DNA of 64,000 nt from Nostoc sp. PCC 7524 (GTDB lineage: Bacteria; Cyanobacteriota; Cyanobacteriia; Cyanobacteriales; Nostocaceae), in contig NC_019684.1 in NCBI RefSeq assembly GCF_000316645.1, forward strand, positions 5,678,001 through 5,742,000, read 5' to 3'. The position numbers were made by a program, and so were the translations under genes. Each line of letters opens with the position of its first letter. Position 1 is the stretch's first letter. Below the pieces are notes generated by a model that saw only the letters and a list, made by a program, of their open reading frames with translations, did not search any database and had not been told where the DNA came from. Below are positions 16,951-26,279 of the stretch, one piece after another.

Positions 16951-19662
16951 ATGGATGTAATTCTTTGTCACACTACCGCCGATTTTGATGCTTTAGGGGC
17001 AGCCGTCGGGCTAACTTGTCTACTACCGGGCAGTAAAATTGTGTTAACAGGTGGCGCTCATCCACCTGTACGGGATTTTTTGGCACTGCATCGAGATGAA
17101 TATCCACTGATTGAAAGACGTTCGGTAAATCCAGACAAAATTCGTTCGGTGACAGTTGTTGATACCCAACAGCGCGATCGCTTGGGTAAAGCTGCTGAGT
17201 GGTTAAATTTACCACACATTAAAAATATTACAGTCTATGACCATCACCTCGGTCAAGAGTCTGATATTCCGGCTCAAGAGTTTCACATTGCTGATGTCGG
17301 AGCAACCACAACTCTGATCGCCGAGAAATTACAACAAAATCATATCTCTCTCACTCCTGCTCAAGCCACGGTGATGGCTTTGGGGATTCATGTCGATACT
17401 GGTTCTCTTACCTATGACCAATCTACGCCACGGGATGCGGTGGCTTTGGCTTGGTTGATGCAACACGGAGCTAGTTTATCGGTAATCTCTAATTATCGTG
17501 ATCCCGGCTTATCTCGCCAATTACAACAACTGTTAACTACAGCCTTAGAAAAATTAGAATATCTGTGTTTACGTGGTTATACTATTGCTTGGGTAACTTT
17601 AAAGACAGAAAACTTTGTACCAGGTTTATCAAGTTTGGCATCGCAACTGGTAGAGTTAACCGAAATTGATGCTTTACTATTGGCGGCTGAATATCCCTTA
17701 AGTGAAGATGAATCAAGGTTGACAGTAATTGGGCGATCGCAAATTCCTGGTGTACATCTTGACTTATTATTTCAAACATTTGGCGGTGGAGGTCATTCCC
17801 AAGCATCATCGCTCAACTTACGCAAAGTCAATACACAAGATGTCTTGCAAACACTCCTAAACGGCATAAAAACTAGTATCCCTCATCCCCAGACTGCCAG
17901 AGATTTAATGTCTTCCCCAGTCCGCACGATTCGCCCAGAAACCACCATTGCCGAAGCACAAAGGATTTTGTTGCGTTATGGACACTCTGGCTTATCTGTA
18001 GTTGATACCGCAGATCAACTTGTAGGAGTAATTTCTCGACGGGATTTAGATATTGCTTTGCATCACGGCTTTAGTCATGCACCAGTCAAGGGTTACATGA
18101 CTACAAATTTAAAGACAATTACCCCAGATACAACGCTGCCACAAATTGAGTCCTTAATGGTGACTTATGATATTGGACGCTTACCAGTGTTAGATAGTGG
18201 GCAGCTAGTCGGTATTGTCACTCGTACTGATGTCCTGAGAGAATTACATCAAGCCCATGAGGAAAGAGACAGATGGGAAGATGGTGAGACAGGAAGATGG
18301 GGAGATAGGGAAGTCAGAATTCCCACATTAACAGAATTGCGCGTTCGCCTAACTCCCCAGCTATGGGAATTACTCAGCACAGCCTCCCAAGCCGCAGAAA
18401 AACGCGGTTGGCATCTCTATTTAGTAGGTGGTGCGGTACGAGACTTACTCTTGGCAGAAGCAGCAGCCGGGAGTCTCATGATTACAGATATTGATTTAGT
18501 AGTTGATGGTTTTCATCAAGCCGCAGATGTAGGTGCAGGTGTAGAACTAGCAAAAGCACTCCAAGAAATTTACCCAACCGCCCGCTTAGAAATTCATGGT
18601 GCTTTTCAAACGGCGGCTTTGTTGTGGCACAAAGATCCCGAATTAGATTCCTTGTGGGTTGATATTGCCACCGCCAGAACAGAATTCTATCCTTACCCAG
18701 CAGCCAATCCAGAAGTAGAAGCCAGTTCTATTCGTCAAGACTTATATCGTCGAGACTTTACTATTAATGCCCTAGCTTTGCGCTTGACTTCTCCCCGTGC
18801 TGGTGAACTACTCGATTTCTTCGGGGGGTTGCTGGATTTACAAGCCAAGCAAATTCGAGTGCTGCACGCTAACAGTTTTATCGAAGATCCCACCCGTATT
18901 TATCGCGGTGTCCGCTTTGCTGTGCGTTTTGGATTTAACATTGAATCACGCACCGAAGAGTATATCCACTATGCTATCAACAGTGGTGTTTACGATCGCA
19001 CCGCCCAAACTAACAACAAAACCCCAGCCCTACAAACGCGACTCAAAGCCGAACTGAAACACATCCTCGAAGCACCCTACTGGCAACCAGCTTTACAATT
19101 ACTCGACAATTTAGGGGCTTTACAGTGCATCCATCCCACCCTCAAACTAGATCATCAACTTATCCGACAATTACGTTTACTAGAACGCTGTTTGCAAAAG
19201 TTTGATACTGCCCAAACTTTCACGCCTTGGCAAATGCGTTTAGAAGTATTAATTGCCCATCTAGCCCCCAAATATCGGCATAAAGTAGCGAAAAATTTAC
19301 AATTGCAAGATGACAGTATCAAACGCTTGCAAAACTTAGCCACAGCTGAAACTGAAGTAATTACGTCTTTGCCTGAATGTGAACGCCCCAGTCAAATAGT
19401 GCAGCTACTCCGCAAATACGATTTAGAAACGTTAATTTTAGTTGCCTTGCAGAGTCAGAGAAAATTCAGACAGCAAATCTGGCATTATTTAACAGTTTTA
19501 GCTCATGTCCACCCAATTATTAATGGTAATGACTTAAAGAAATTAGGTTACAAACCGGGTCCACAATATCGACAAATGCTAGATGATTTACTCGCCGCAA
19601 CATTAGATCGTGTGGTTAAAAACCAAGCAGAAGCAGAAGCATTTTTATCCGAAAATTATTAG
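16951..19662 (+). CDS. DHH phosphoesterase - CBS pair - tRNA nucleotidyltransferase/poly(A) polymerase fusion
   Basis: A 903-residue multidomain protein. It has an N-terminal DHH domain (DFDALG near 11, YDHH near 96), a DHHA1 part (FGGGGHSQASSL near 275), two CBS domains (about 313-435) and a class II CCA/A-adding nucleotidyltransferase (GGAVRDLLL near 491, DIDLVVDG near 512, RRDFTINALA near 600). This architecture is known from cyanobacteria and Aquifex/Deinococcus, where the nucleotidyltransferase part completes or edits the tRNA CCA end (often A-adding) and the DHH part resembles oligonucleotide phosphatases. A low-complexity insertion, DRWEDGETGRWGDREV (about 439-454), separates the CBS and transferase parts. 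Start ATG 16951; heptamer repeats lie directly in front of it. Confidence 0.85.
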   Translation: MDVILCHTTADFDALGAAVGLTCLLPGSKIVLTGGAHPPVRDFLALHRDEYPLIERRSVNPDKIRSVTVVDTQQRDRLGKAAEWLNLPHIKNITVYDHHLGQESDIPAQEFHIADVGATTTLIAEKLQQNHISLTPAQATVMALGIHVDTGSLTYDQSTPRDAVALAWLMQHGASLSVISNYRDPGLSRQLQQLLTTALEKLEYLCLRGYTIAWVTLKTENFVPGLSSLASQLVELTEIDALLLAAEYPLSEDESRLTVIGRSQIPGVHLDLLFQTFGGGGHSQASSLNLRKVNTQDVLQTLLNGIKTSIPHPQTARDLMSSPVRTIRPETTIAEAQRILLRYGHSGLSVVDTADQLVGVISRRDLDIALHHGFSHAPVKGYMTTNLKTITPDTTLPQIESLMVTYDIGRLPVLDSGQLVGIVTRTDVLRELHQAHEERDRWEDGETGRWGDREVRIPTLTELRVRLTPQLWELLSTASQAAEKRGWHLYLVGGAVRDLLLAEAAAGSLMITDIDLVVDGFHQAADVGAGVELAKALQEIYPTARLEIHGAFQTAALLWHKDPELDSLWVDIATARTEFYPYPAANPEVEASSIRQDLYRRDFTINALALRLTSPRAGELLDFFGGLLDLQAKQIRVLHANSFIEDPTRIYRGVRFAVRFGFNIESRTEEYIHYAINSGVYDRTAQTNNKTPALQTRLKAELKHILEAPYWQPALQLLDNLGALQCIHPTLKLDHQLIRQLRLLERCLQKFDTAQTFTPWQMRLEVLIAHLAPKYRHKVAKNLQLQDDSIKRLQNLATAETEVITSLPECERPSQIVQLLRKYDLETLILVALQSQRKFRQQIWHYLTVLAHVHPIINGNDLKKLGYKPGPQYRQMLDDLLAATLDRVVKNQAEAEAFLSENY

Positions 19663-19681
19663 ACAATCTTTGTTAAGAAAA

Positions 19682-19711
19682 TGTAGAGACCTTGCATACA
19701 ATGTCTCTACA
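19682..19711. repeat. 30-bp dispersed palindrome (TGTAGAGAC...GTCTCTACA), copy 1
   Basis: TGTAGAGACCTTGCA followed by its imperfect complement TACAATGTCTCTACA lies 19 bp after the stop of the nucleotidyltransferase fusion and is followed by TTTTC. It shares its arms with the copy at 35136-35165. It may work as a terminator. Confidence 0.7.
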
Positions 19712-19738
19712 TTTTCACTTTGAACTGTAAATAACACC

Positions 19739-20440
19739 TTAAATTAAATCTGGGTCGATATTTAACTCCCGCAGTTTTGCCGCTAAACGTTCTGCCTTTT
19801 GTTGTGCTTGTTGTGCATTTTGTTGTGCTTGTTGTGCTGCTTCTTCTGGTGTCGGGACTATTTCCCCATCTGCTGTGAAAAATCGCAATAGTCCCTGATG
19901 AATTCCCAAATACAACCCTAATTGTTGACTCCACAAATGTCCTTGTTCATTCGCTTGCAGAGGTTCATACTTGCCATCTACTAAATGAAAACCTGCAAAT
20001 TCTAAGGTGTAGGGATCAAACTAAAAATAATCAGGCGTGCGAAAGGTATCTTGATATATTTCTTTTTTTAAACATCTGTCAGTATTTGCAGTTGAATCTG
20101 ATAGAATCTCTAAAATAAAATGGGGATATTTGCCGTCTTCTTCCCAGACTACCCAACTTTTGCGAGTTTTGCGTTCTGTTCCCAACACTACGAAAAAGTC
20201 AGGACCCCGAAAGTATTCTGACTTGCGTTGGTGGGGACTATAATAAATCGTCAGGTTTCCTGCTGCATAAAAATCATTTCTCTCTCGCCACAGCAATTCT
20301 AAGCAGGTTAACAGCAAGATAATTTGTCTGAGATGCAGTTCTGTTTCCAAGGGAGGCTCGTCACTGTATAAATCACCAGGGGGAAATGTCACATCTGGAC
20401 AGATGCCTGTTTGAGATTCTAATTCTGGAGCTATGGTCAT
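19739..20440 (-). pseudogene. Uma2 family (DUF820) gene interrupted by one amber codon
   Basis: A frame begins at ATG 20440 (MTIAPELESQ), runs through FRGPDFFVVLG and PHFILEILSDSTANTD (the PD...E-x-x nuclease-fold core) to TPDYF, and then meets TAG at 20021-20023. The same frame continues without further stops as FDPYTLEFAGFHLVDGKYEP and ends with a Gln/Ala-rich coiled coil, AAQQAQQNAQQAQQKAERLA, and LRELNIDPDLI, the usual tail of the long Uma2 form. Relatives have Trp at the stop position (DYFWFDPYTLEF), so a single TGG to TAG change explains the break. The full length would be about 233 residues. Either a recent pseudogene or a readthrough candidate. Confidence 0.8.
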
Positions 20441-20834
20441 AGAATGTATACGGCATCAAGTGTTTATGGGTTTATTTTAGCAGTGTTCTAGGAGGCGATA
20501 AGTAAAGCTTAAGCCTACGGCTATCGCTAGCTTTCCGAAATGCCTGTGTGTTACAATCTAGTCTAAAATCAAACCTCAACACACCTCACGGCGAGATAGC
20601 TGCAATGAAGTAGTATCAAACCACTGTTGCACTTCAGCAACAAATATCAACATCACATCAACACATCAGTTTGACAGGTAACTTCACCACAGTCATGAGC
20701 TAAAGATATTCTCATCAATTGTCTCTATATATAGCCGATTGCTAATAGACTACGGCTGAGTTTTTGTGTGCATAATTTACCCGTAAGTGTTGCTGTATTA
20801 GCGGGTGTAATTTGGCGATAAAGGTTTGATAATC
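20441..20834. other. Intergenic region upstream of the ABC-F gene
   Basis: Divergent promoter region between the Uma2 pseudogene and the ABC-F gene; no gene is seen. An imperfect dyad around 20600-20645 (GCTGCAATGAAGT / CACTTCAGCAAC) could form a leader structure, but it is too weak to call a regulatory element. Confidence 0.35.
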
Positions 20835-22457
20835 ATGCAAAAAAAATCAATATTATTAGCTGAGAATTTAGCCTGTAAACTCAGCTTAGAAAGAACTTTG
20901 TTTCAAGGTGTAAATGTCAGTATTGACGCGAGACATCGTATAGGCTTAGTTGGTCGCAATGGAATTGGTAAATCAACTTTGTTGAAAATGTTTGCTGGTC
21001 AAATTAATCCTACTATTGGTTCAATTTGGCGACATGGAATTGTCTACTATTTACCCCAAACTAGCACTATCAAACAAGAATTACAAACAGAAATCGTGAT
21101 AGATTTTTTAATGTCTATTGCTGAAGACTGGTGGCAAATTGACGACATATTACAGACAAAATTACAGACAAAAATTGACCTATCACTACCAATTGCTAGT
21201 CTCAGTGGTGGAGAATTTACAAAACTATTTTTGGCTATCGGTTTATCTCAGCAGCCAGATTTATTGTTACTCGATGAACCAACCAATCACATGGATTTAC
21301 CAGCTTTAGAAAGTTTGAAAGAATTTTTGGTAAGTTTTTCGGGTGCGTTTGTGATTGTTTCCCACAAGCCATTTTTCTTAGACCAAGTGGCAGATATTAC
21401 TTGGGAACTTACACCCGCAAGTATCAAGATTTATGGAGGGAATTTTTCTGATTATCTGCAACAGAAGGATCTAGAGTTAGAAGTAGCATTGCGATCGCAC
21501 GAACTAGCCAGAAAGGAACTTAAACTTGTGCAAACTGCGGCGCAGCAAGAACAGCAACGCGCAGCCCAAACTCACCGCAATGGTAGAGCCAAGTGCTTAA
21601 ATGGTAGTATCGACCGAATGTCAGCTGGACTAATTAAAACTAGAGCAGAAGCATCAGCTGGCAATGCCAAAAAGAAACATGAGGTTGCTGTAGCTAAAGC
21701 TACACAACAGTTAGCAGACACGAAAGTTAAAACCACCAAGGTAACAACTATCCAGCTAGAAGAGAAAAGCCACAAGCGCAGAAATTTGATTGATATTCAG
21801 GGTGCAAATCTTTGGGTATCAGAACGCCTACTAATGCAAAATATTCAGTTGCATATATGTTCAGGCGATCGCATTTCTATTATCGGTGCAAATGGTTCTG
21901 GTAAATCTAGTCTAGTCAAAGCTATTCTCGGCACAGATACACAAGTAGCTGTCTTAAAGTCAGGAGAGGTTTCTCTAGCAACGGGAATCACATCTGTATA
22001 TCTTGACCAAAGCTATGAACTGGTAAATCGTCAGCAGACAGTTTTAGCCAATATGCAGACTGCTAACCCTAGTCTCAGCTATCAGCAGTTACGCCAACAA
22101 CTAGGACATTTTTTGTTTAAATACGATGACGTGTATAAATCTGCTTCTGTATTGAGTGGGGGTGAGTTGGCAAGACTGGCGATCGCTATGATTAGTATTT
22201 CACAAATTGACCTGTTAATTCTTGATGAGCCAACTAATAACTTAGACATTGACACAGTTGAGCAAATGGTGTCAGCTATTAACGGCTATCAAGGTGCTAT
22301 TTGGGTAATTTCCCACGATATCGATTTTCTCAGCCGCATTAACATTACCCAAAGTTTTTACGTTAAAGACCAATACTTACAAATGACTATTCATTTACCA
22401 CGCACTCACCAACAATATTATCAAGAGTTACTCAGCCAAATACCACGAGGATGTTGA
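20835..22457 (+). CDS. ABC-F family ATP-binding protein
   Basis: This 540-residue protein has two ABC ATPase domains and no membrane domain. The first has Walker A GRNGIGKST (about 40-48), signature LSGGE near 123 and Walker B LLLLDEPTNHMD. The second has GANGSGKSS near 351, LSGGELARLAIA near 440 and LLILDEPTNNLD. A charged linker (about 215-315) joins them. ABC-F proteins bind the ribosomal E-site and either tune translation (EttA/Uup type) or displace antibiotics (Msr/Vga type). It lacks an obvious long antibiotic-resistance-domain extension that I can recognise, so subtype is open. ATG 20835 is chosen over a TTG 9 bp upstream; AAGG lies at 20821-20824. Confidence 0.85.
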   Translation: MQKKSILLAENLACKLSLERTLFQGVNVSIDARHRIGLVGRNGIGKSTLLKMFAGQINPTIGSIWRHGIVYYLPQTSTIKQELQTEIVIDFLMSIAEDWWQIDDILQTKLQTKIDLSLPIASLSGGEFTKLFLAIGLSQQPDLLLLDEPTNHMDLPALESLKEFLVSFSGAFVIVSHKPFFLDQVADITWELTPASIKIYGGNFSDYLQQKDLELEVALRSHELARKELKLVQTAAQQEQQRAAQTHRNGRAKCLNGSIDRMSAGLIKTRAEASAGNAKKKHEVAVAKATQQLADTKVKTTKVTTIQLEEKSHKRRNLIDIQGANLWVSERLLMQNIQLHICSGDRISIIGANGSGKSSLVKAILGTDTQVAVLKSGEVSLATGITSVYLDQSYELVNRQQTVLANMQTANPSLSYQQLRQQLGHFLFKYDDVYKSASVLSGGELARLAIAMISISQIDLLILDEPTNNLDIDTVEQMVSAINGYQGAIWVISHDIDFLSRINITQSFYVKDQYLQMTIHLPRTHQQYYQELLSQIPRGC

Positions 22458-22631
22458 GATTTTCTCAATACTGAATTGCCAATTAGTATTTTAATTACTA
22501 ATTAGATATATAGTTATATCAATATATCGCTAAATAGCTAATTTGTTAACCCAATTGCACACTTTCAGAAAGAAGCCGCAAAGCATACGGGCAAGTTATA
22601 ATTCTCTTGCGGACAAGCGTAACAAAAATTT

Positions 22632-22958
22632 ATGAGTAATCCCCTTTTACAAGCCTTTTTTGTCGGCAGAGCCTTAGCAGAAGTAGTTAATGAACGCCTA
22701 GAAGTCGCTTTGACTGATGCCTTAAGTGATCTGGGTAAATTTGATGCAGAAGCTAGAGAGCAGCTACGCCAATTTACCGAAGAAGTTATAGAACGGGCAA
22801 ACCGAGCAGCAACTGCGGCTGAAGCAGGTCAAAGCACTACAGGTAGTGGACAATCTGTTGCCGAGTCAGTAGACTTGCAAGCCACAATTGATGAACTGCG
22901 GGCAGAGATTGCCTTTTTACGCAACGAATTACAGCGTTATCGTAATCCTTCAGTATAA
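22632..22958 (+). CDS. Conserved cyanobacterial small helical protein
   Basis: A 108-residue acidic protein. Residues 1-60 (MSNPLLQAFFVGRALAEVVN, then LTDALSDLGKFDAEAREQL) form predicted amphipathic helices, followed by a Ser/Gly/Gln linker and a C-terminal coiled coil (LQATIDELRAEIAFLRNELQ). The protein resembles conserved cyanobacterial hypotheticals (possibly DUF6825), but I do not know a function. It lies upstream of the UbiB-like kinase gene, on the same strand with a 120-bp gap. Confidence 0.7.
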   Translation: MSNPLLQAFFVGRALAEVVNERLEVALTDALSDLGKFDAEAREQLRQFTEEVIERANRAATAAEAGQSTTGSGQSVAESVDLQATIDELRAEIAFLRNELQRYRNPSV

Positions 22959-23079
22959 ATTTAGTCATAGTCAATAGTCACAAATTATTGACCAATGACC
23001 CTTTGTGAACAATAGTTTAGGGATCAGAGTGTCTGTTCTTCCAGGTGATTCAGTAAAAAAGCAACGGTACGCACAACCT

Positions 23080-24765
23080 ATGGAAACCAGTTATTCAGAT
23101 AAAGCATACCGTTGGAATCGTGAAAACTACTCTAGTAAGCGACGCTTTGTGGACATTTGGGGTTTTGTCTTGACCTTGATGTTCAAACTTTGGCGATACA
23201 ACAAACCTTGGAGTTATCCTGGCGGTGTGACTGAAGCTAAACAGGCTGCACGACGTAAAGCTCAAGCAGTCTGGATTCGCAATACCTTGCTGGACTTGGG
23301 ACCAACCTTTATCAAAGTCGGGCAATTATTTTCTACCCGTGCCGATATATTCCCCAGTGAATATGTAGAAGAGTTGGCAAAACTGCAAGACAAAGTACCT
23401 GCTTTTAGCTACGAGCAAGTAGAAAAGATTGTTGAGCAAGAACTAGGTAAAAAAATTCCGGAACTCTTTTTGAGTTTTGAACCGATTCCTTTGGCAGCTG
23501 CTAGCTTGGGACAAGTACACAAAGCTGTGCTACACAACGGTGAATCGGTTGTGGTTAAAGTACAGCGTCCTGGATTAAAAAAGTTATTTGAAATAGATTT
23601 AGAGATTCTCAAGGGGATTGCTCGCTATTTCCAAAACCATCCCAAATGGGGACAAGGGCGAGATTGGATAGGAATTTACGAAGAGTGTTGTCGAATTCTT
23701 TGGGAAGAAATTGATTATCTCAATGAAGGACGCAATGCTGACACCTTTCGCCGTAATTTTCGCGCCTATGACTGGGTAAAAGTCCCGAAAGTTTATTGGC
23801 GTTACGCCTCACCACGGGTACTGACTTTGGAATATCTGCCAGGAATTAAAATTAGCCAATATGAGGCTTTAGAAGCAGCAGGTATAGATCGTAAAGCCAT
23901 TGCCCGTCAAGGCGCTCAAGCCTATCTTCTGCAATTGCTTAATGATGGCTTTTTCCATGCTGATCCCCATCCAGGAAATATTGCTGTGAGTCCCGATGGC
24001 TCGCTGATTTTCTACGACTTTGGCATGATGGGGCGGATTAAATCCAATGTCCGGGAAGGGTTGATGGAAACCCTATTTGGCATTGCCCAAAAGAATGGCG
24101 ATCGCGTTGTCCAGTCTCTCATAGATTTAGGTGCGATCGCCCCCGTAGATGACATGGGGCCAGTGCGGCGTTCTGTGCAGTATATGCTAGATAATTTCAT
24201 GGATAAGCCCTTTGAAGCCCAATCCGTGGCCGCGATCAGTGATGATCTATACGAGATAGCATATAATCAGCCATTTAGATTTCCAGCAACTTTTACTTTC
24301 GTGATGCGGGCTTTTTCCACCCTCGAAGGAGTAGGCAAAGGCTTAGATCCAGAGTTTAACTTTATGGAAGTTGCCCAACCATACGCAATGCAGCTTATGA
24401 CCAATATGAATGGTTCAGATAGCAATAGTTTTCTCAATGAATTAAGCCGTCAAGCGGTGCAAGTAAGTACCACTGCCTTCGGATTACCACGTAGATTAGA
24501 AGATACATTAGAAAAATTAGAACGAGGAGATATGCGCCTGCGCGTGCGTTCTATAGAAACAGAGCGTTTACTCAGGCGACAGAGCAGTATTCAACTAGGC
24601 ATAAGCTATGCTCTGATAATCAGTGGATTTACCCTTTCAGCCACAATTTTATTAGTTAATCATTATGTATGGTTAGCATTACTGGCTGGTTTAATTGCCG
24701 CAGCCGTCTCAGTAATACTGATCCGATTGCTTCTCCGCCTCGACCGTTATGACCGTATGTATTAA
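23080..24765 (+). CDS. UbiB/ABC1 (AarF) family atypical kinase
   Basis: The ABC1/ADCK/UbiB domain is clear. KQAARRKAQAVWIRN and LGPTFIKVGQLFSTRADIFP form the KxGQ region, LAAASLGQVHKAVL the Ala-rich nucleotide loop, VVVKVQRPGL the Lys strand, EIDYLNEGRNAD and FFHADPHPGNIA the catalytic loop, and IFYDFGMMG the metal-binding DFG. Two hydrophobic helices close the C-terminus (about 515-550). Family members are linked to quinone/prenyl-lipid metabolism; in plants and cyanobacteria to plastoquinone and tocopherol pathways. The start is uncertain: GTG 23005 gives 586 residues and ATG 23080 gives 561; I prefer the latter because conservation begins near SYSDKAYRWN. It is followed after 18 bp by the PP2C gene. 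Confidence 0.85.
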   Translation: METSYSDKAYRWNRENYSSKRRFVDIWGFVLTLMFKLWRYNKPWSYPGGVTEAKQAARRKAQAVWIRNTLLDLGPTFIKVGQLFSTRADIFPSEYVEELAKLQDKVPAFSYEQVEKIVEQELGKKIPELFLSFEPIPLAAASLGQVHKAVLHNGESVVVKVQRPGLKKLFEIDLEILKGIARYFQNHPKWGQGRDWIGIYEECCRILWEEIDYLNEGRNADTFRRNFRAYDWVKVPKVYWRYASPRVLTLEYLPGIKISQYEALEAAGIDRKAIARQGAQAYLLQLLNDGFFHADPHPGNIAVSPDGSLIFYDFGMMGRIKSNVREGLMETLFGIAQKNGDRVVQSLIDLGAIAPVDDMGPVRRSVQYMLDNFMDKPFEAQSVAAISDDLYEIAYNQPFRFPATFTFVMRAFSTLEGVGKGLDPEFNFMEVAQPYAMQLMTNMNGSDSNSFLNELSRQAVQVSTTAFGLPRRLEDTLEKLERGDMRLRVRSIETERLLRRQSSIQLGISYALIISGFTLSATILLVNHYVWLALLAGLIAAAVSVILIRLLLRLDRYDRMY

Positions 24766-24783
24766 TTTTTGCAGTGAAACGCT

Positions 24784-25503
24784 ATGAAACTTAACTTCAC
24801 GGGTCTTAGTGATCCGGGACTTGTTCGTTCTAATAATCAAGATAATTATTACATTGACCCGGAAGGACGATTTTTTATTGTTGCCGATGGTATGGGTGGT
24901 CATGCGGGAGGAGAAGAAGCAAGTCGCATTGCCACAAAGGAAATTCAAGAGTATTTACTGGCTAACTGGGATGCTCCTGAGTCAGAAGAAAAATTGCTAG
25001 AGCAGGCTTTATGGCGGGCTAATGAAGCGATTTTACAGGATCAGCAAAATCATCCTGAACGCGCTGATATGGGTACAACCGTCGTTGTCGTCATTTTTCG
25101 TAATGCGCCTTGGTGCGCTCATGTCGGAGACTCTAGGCTGTATCTTTTCCGGGAGTCGCAACTGCAACAAGTGACAGAAGACCATACCTGGGTAGCTAGA
25201 GCCATCAAAATCGGCGACATTACTGCCGAGGAAGCGCGGGTTCATCCGTTCCGCCATGTCTTATCCCGTTGCTTAGGTCGGGAAGATTTACACCAAGTTG
25301 ATGTCCAACCCCTAGATGTTAAAATGGGCGATCGCCTACTCTTATGTAGTGATGGACTGACTGAAGAACTGGTTGATCAAAAAATTGCTGATTATCTTTA
25401 TAACATCCCCTTATTGGATAAAACTGCTATATCTCTGGTAGAAGCAGCTAAAGAAGAAGGTGGACACGATAACATCACTATCGTCATCGTCGCGATCGAA
25501 TAG
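24784..25503 (+). CDS. PP2C-type serine/threonine protein phosphatase
   Basis: This 239-residue, single-domain PPM/PP2C phosphatase dephosphorylates Ser/Thr residues with two metal ions. Metal-binding and signature motifs are SDPGLVRSNNQDNYYI (9-24), VADGMGGHAGGE (33-44), MGTTVVVVI, HVGDSRLYLF near 113, LLLCSDGLTEEL near 186 and HDNITIVIV near the end. The length equals the minimal catalytic domain. It lies 18 bp after the UbiB-like gene and is probably co-transcribed. The target is unknown; a Ser/Thr kinase gene lies 1.4 kb further on, but on the other strand. Confidence 0.9.
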   Translation: MKLNFTGLSDPGLVRSNNQDNYYIDPEGRFFIVADGMGGHAGGEEASRIATKEIQEYLLANWDAPESEEKLLEQALWRANEAILQDQQNHPERADMGTTVVVVIFRNAPWCAHVGDSRLYLFRESQLQQVTEDHTWVARAIKIGDITAEEARVHPFRHVLSRCLGREDLHQVDVQPLDVKMGDRLLLCSDGLTEELVDQKIADYLYNIPLLDKTAISLVEAAKEEGGHDNITIVIVAIE

Positions 25504-25558
25504 TCAATAGTCAACTGTCAATAGTCAACTTTCAGACTATTAACTGTTGACCATTGAG
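25501..25558. repeat. Heptamer repeats after the phosphatase gene (STRR-type)
   Basis: Units related to AGTCAAT/AGTCAACT and TTAACTG/TTGACCA follow the PP2C stop codon directly, matching the heptamer family near 16763 and 16902. Confidence 0.7.
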
Positions 25559-26081
25559 GTATTGCTAGGGAATTTTGACGTTTTGTAGTAAAAATACTCA
25601 GCAATTTGTTCAATCTGAGCATTTTTCATATTTGCAACTTGATACAAATACTTTTAGTCACCAAAATTTCCCAATTGGCGGCTCGGTTTACATAATTTAG
25701 TTGGTTGACATCTTGCACCATTTAATGTAAGCCGCATATAATGCGATCTTAATACCTTTTATTTCTCACCTTTGCCCGGACATCTCCCCCCTGGAGAAGT
25801 TTCCAGATAAAGGTCGTCAATGGAGGTATACAAAGGTATAGCACCGACCTCTAAGCAACCCAAACACTGCCCAGGCACACTTGGGTTATATGTCAGTAGG
25901 TTCAGGTGCAGAATATCAAAGCAGGATTTTACCCACTAAGGATATGGGCAATCTGTCAAATAATTGTTATCTTTCTTAATACAGATACAAATGTAGGAGA
26001 GATACTAAAATTAAGCCCTATTCGTGTAGGACTTCTGCTACCAGTATCAACCTTACGCGTTGCCTTTTTAGGAGTCTAATT
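25559..26081. promoter_or_regulatory. Long nblA upstream/leader region with two nested dyads
   Basis: This region has no gene. AGGTCG (25811-25816) pairs with CGACCT (25845-25850), and AACCCAA (25857-25863) pairs with TTGGGTT (25881-25887), giving two consecutive stem-loops about 200-270 bp before the nblA start. nblA genes of Anabaena are known to respond to nitrogen starvation; perfect NtcA sites (GTA-N8-TAC) were not found, only near-matches with 7-bp spacing such as GTAGGAGAGATAC at 25993-26005. The ribosome site AGGAGT lies at 26070-26075. Confidence 0.45.
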
Positions 26082-26279
26082 ATGAATCAACCCATCCAAC
26101 TTTCTTTGGAACAGCAATTCAGCATTCGTTCATTTGCCACTCAAGTACAGAACATGAGCCATGATCAAGCTAAAGACTTCTTGGTTAAGCTGTATGAGCA
26201 AATGGTCGTGCGCGAGGCAACTTATCAGGAACTACTTAAGCACCAGTGGGGCTTAGATTCTGGCTCCACTATGGCATAG
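26082..26279 (+). CDS. nblA: Phycobilisome degradation protein NblA
   Basis: This 65-residue helical protein recruits Clp protease to phycobilisomes during nutrient starvation. The NblA signature is present: LSLEQQFSIRSFATQVQ (8-24), the SHDQAKDFLVKLYEQMV segment and the C-terminal ATYQELLKHQWG helix. Length and start are as in family members, and an AGGAGT site precedes the ATG by 6 bp. It stands alone with long upstream and downstream non-coding flanks, consistent with its own regulated promoter. Confidence 0.93.
   Translation: MNQPIQLSLEQQFSIRSFATQVQNMSHDQAKDFLVKLYEQMVVREATYQELLKHQWGLDSGSTMA

Noticed and set aside
25993..26005. NtcA-like site GTA...TAC upstream of nblA
   Set aside because: The spacing is 7 bp instead of 8 and no clear -10 box is placed correctly; recorded only as a near-match.
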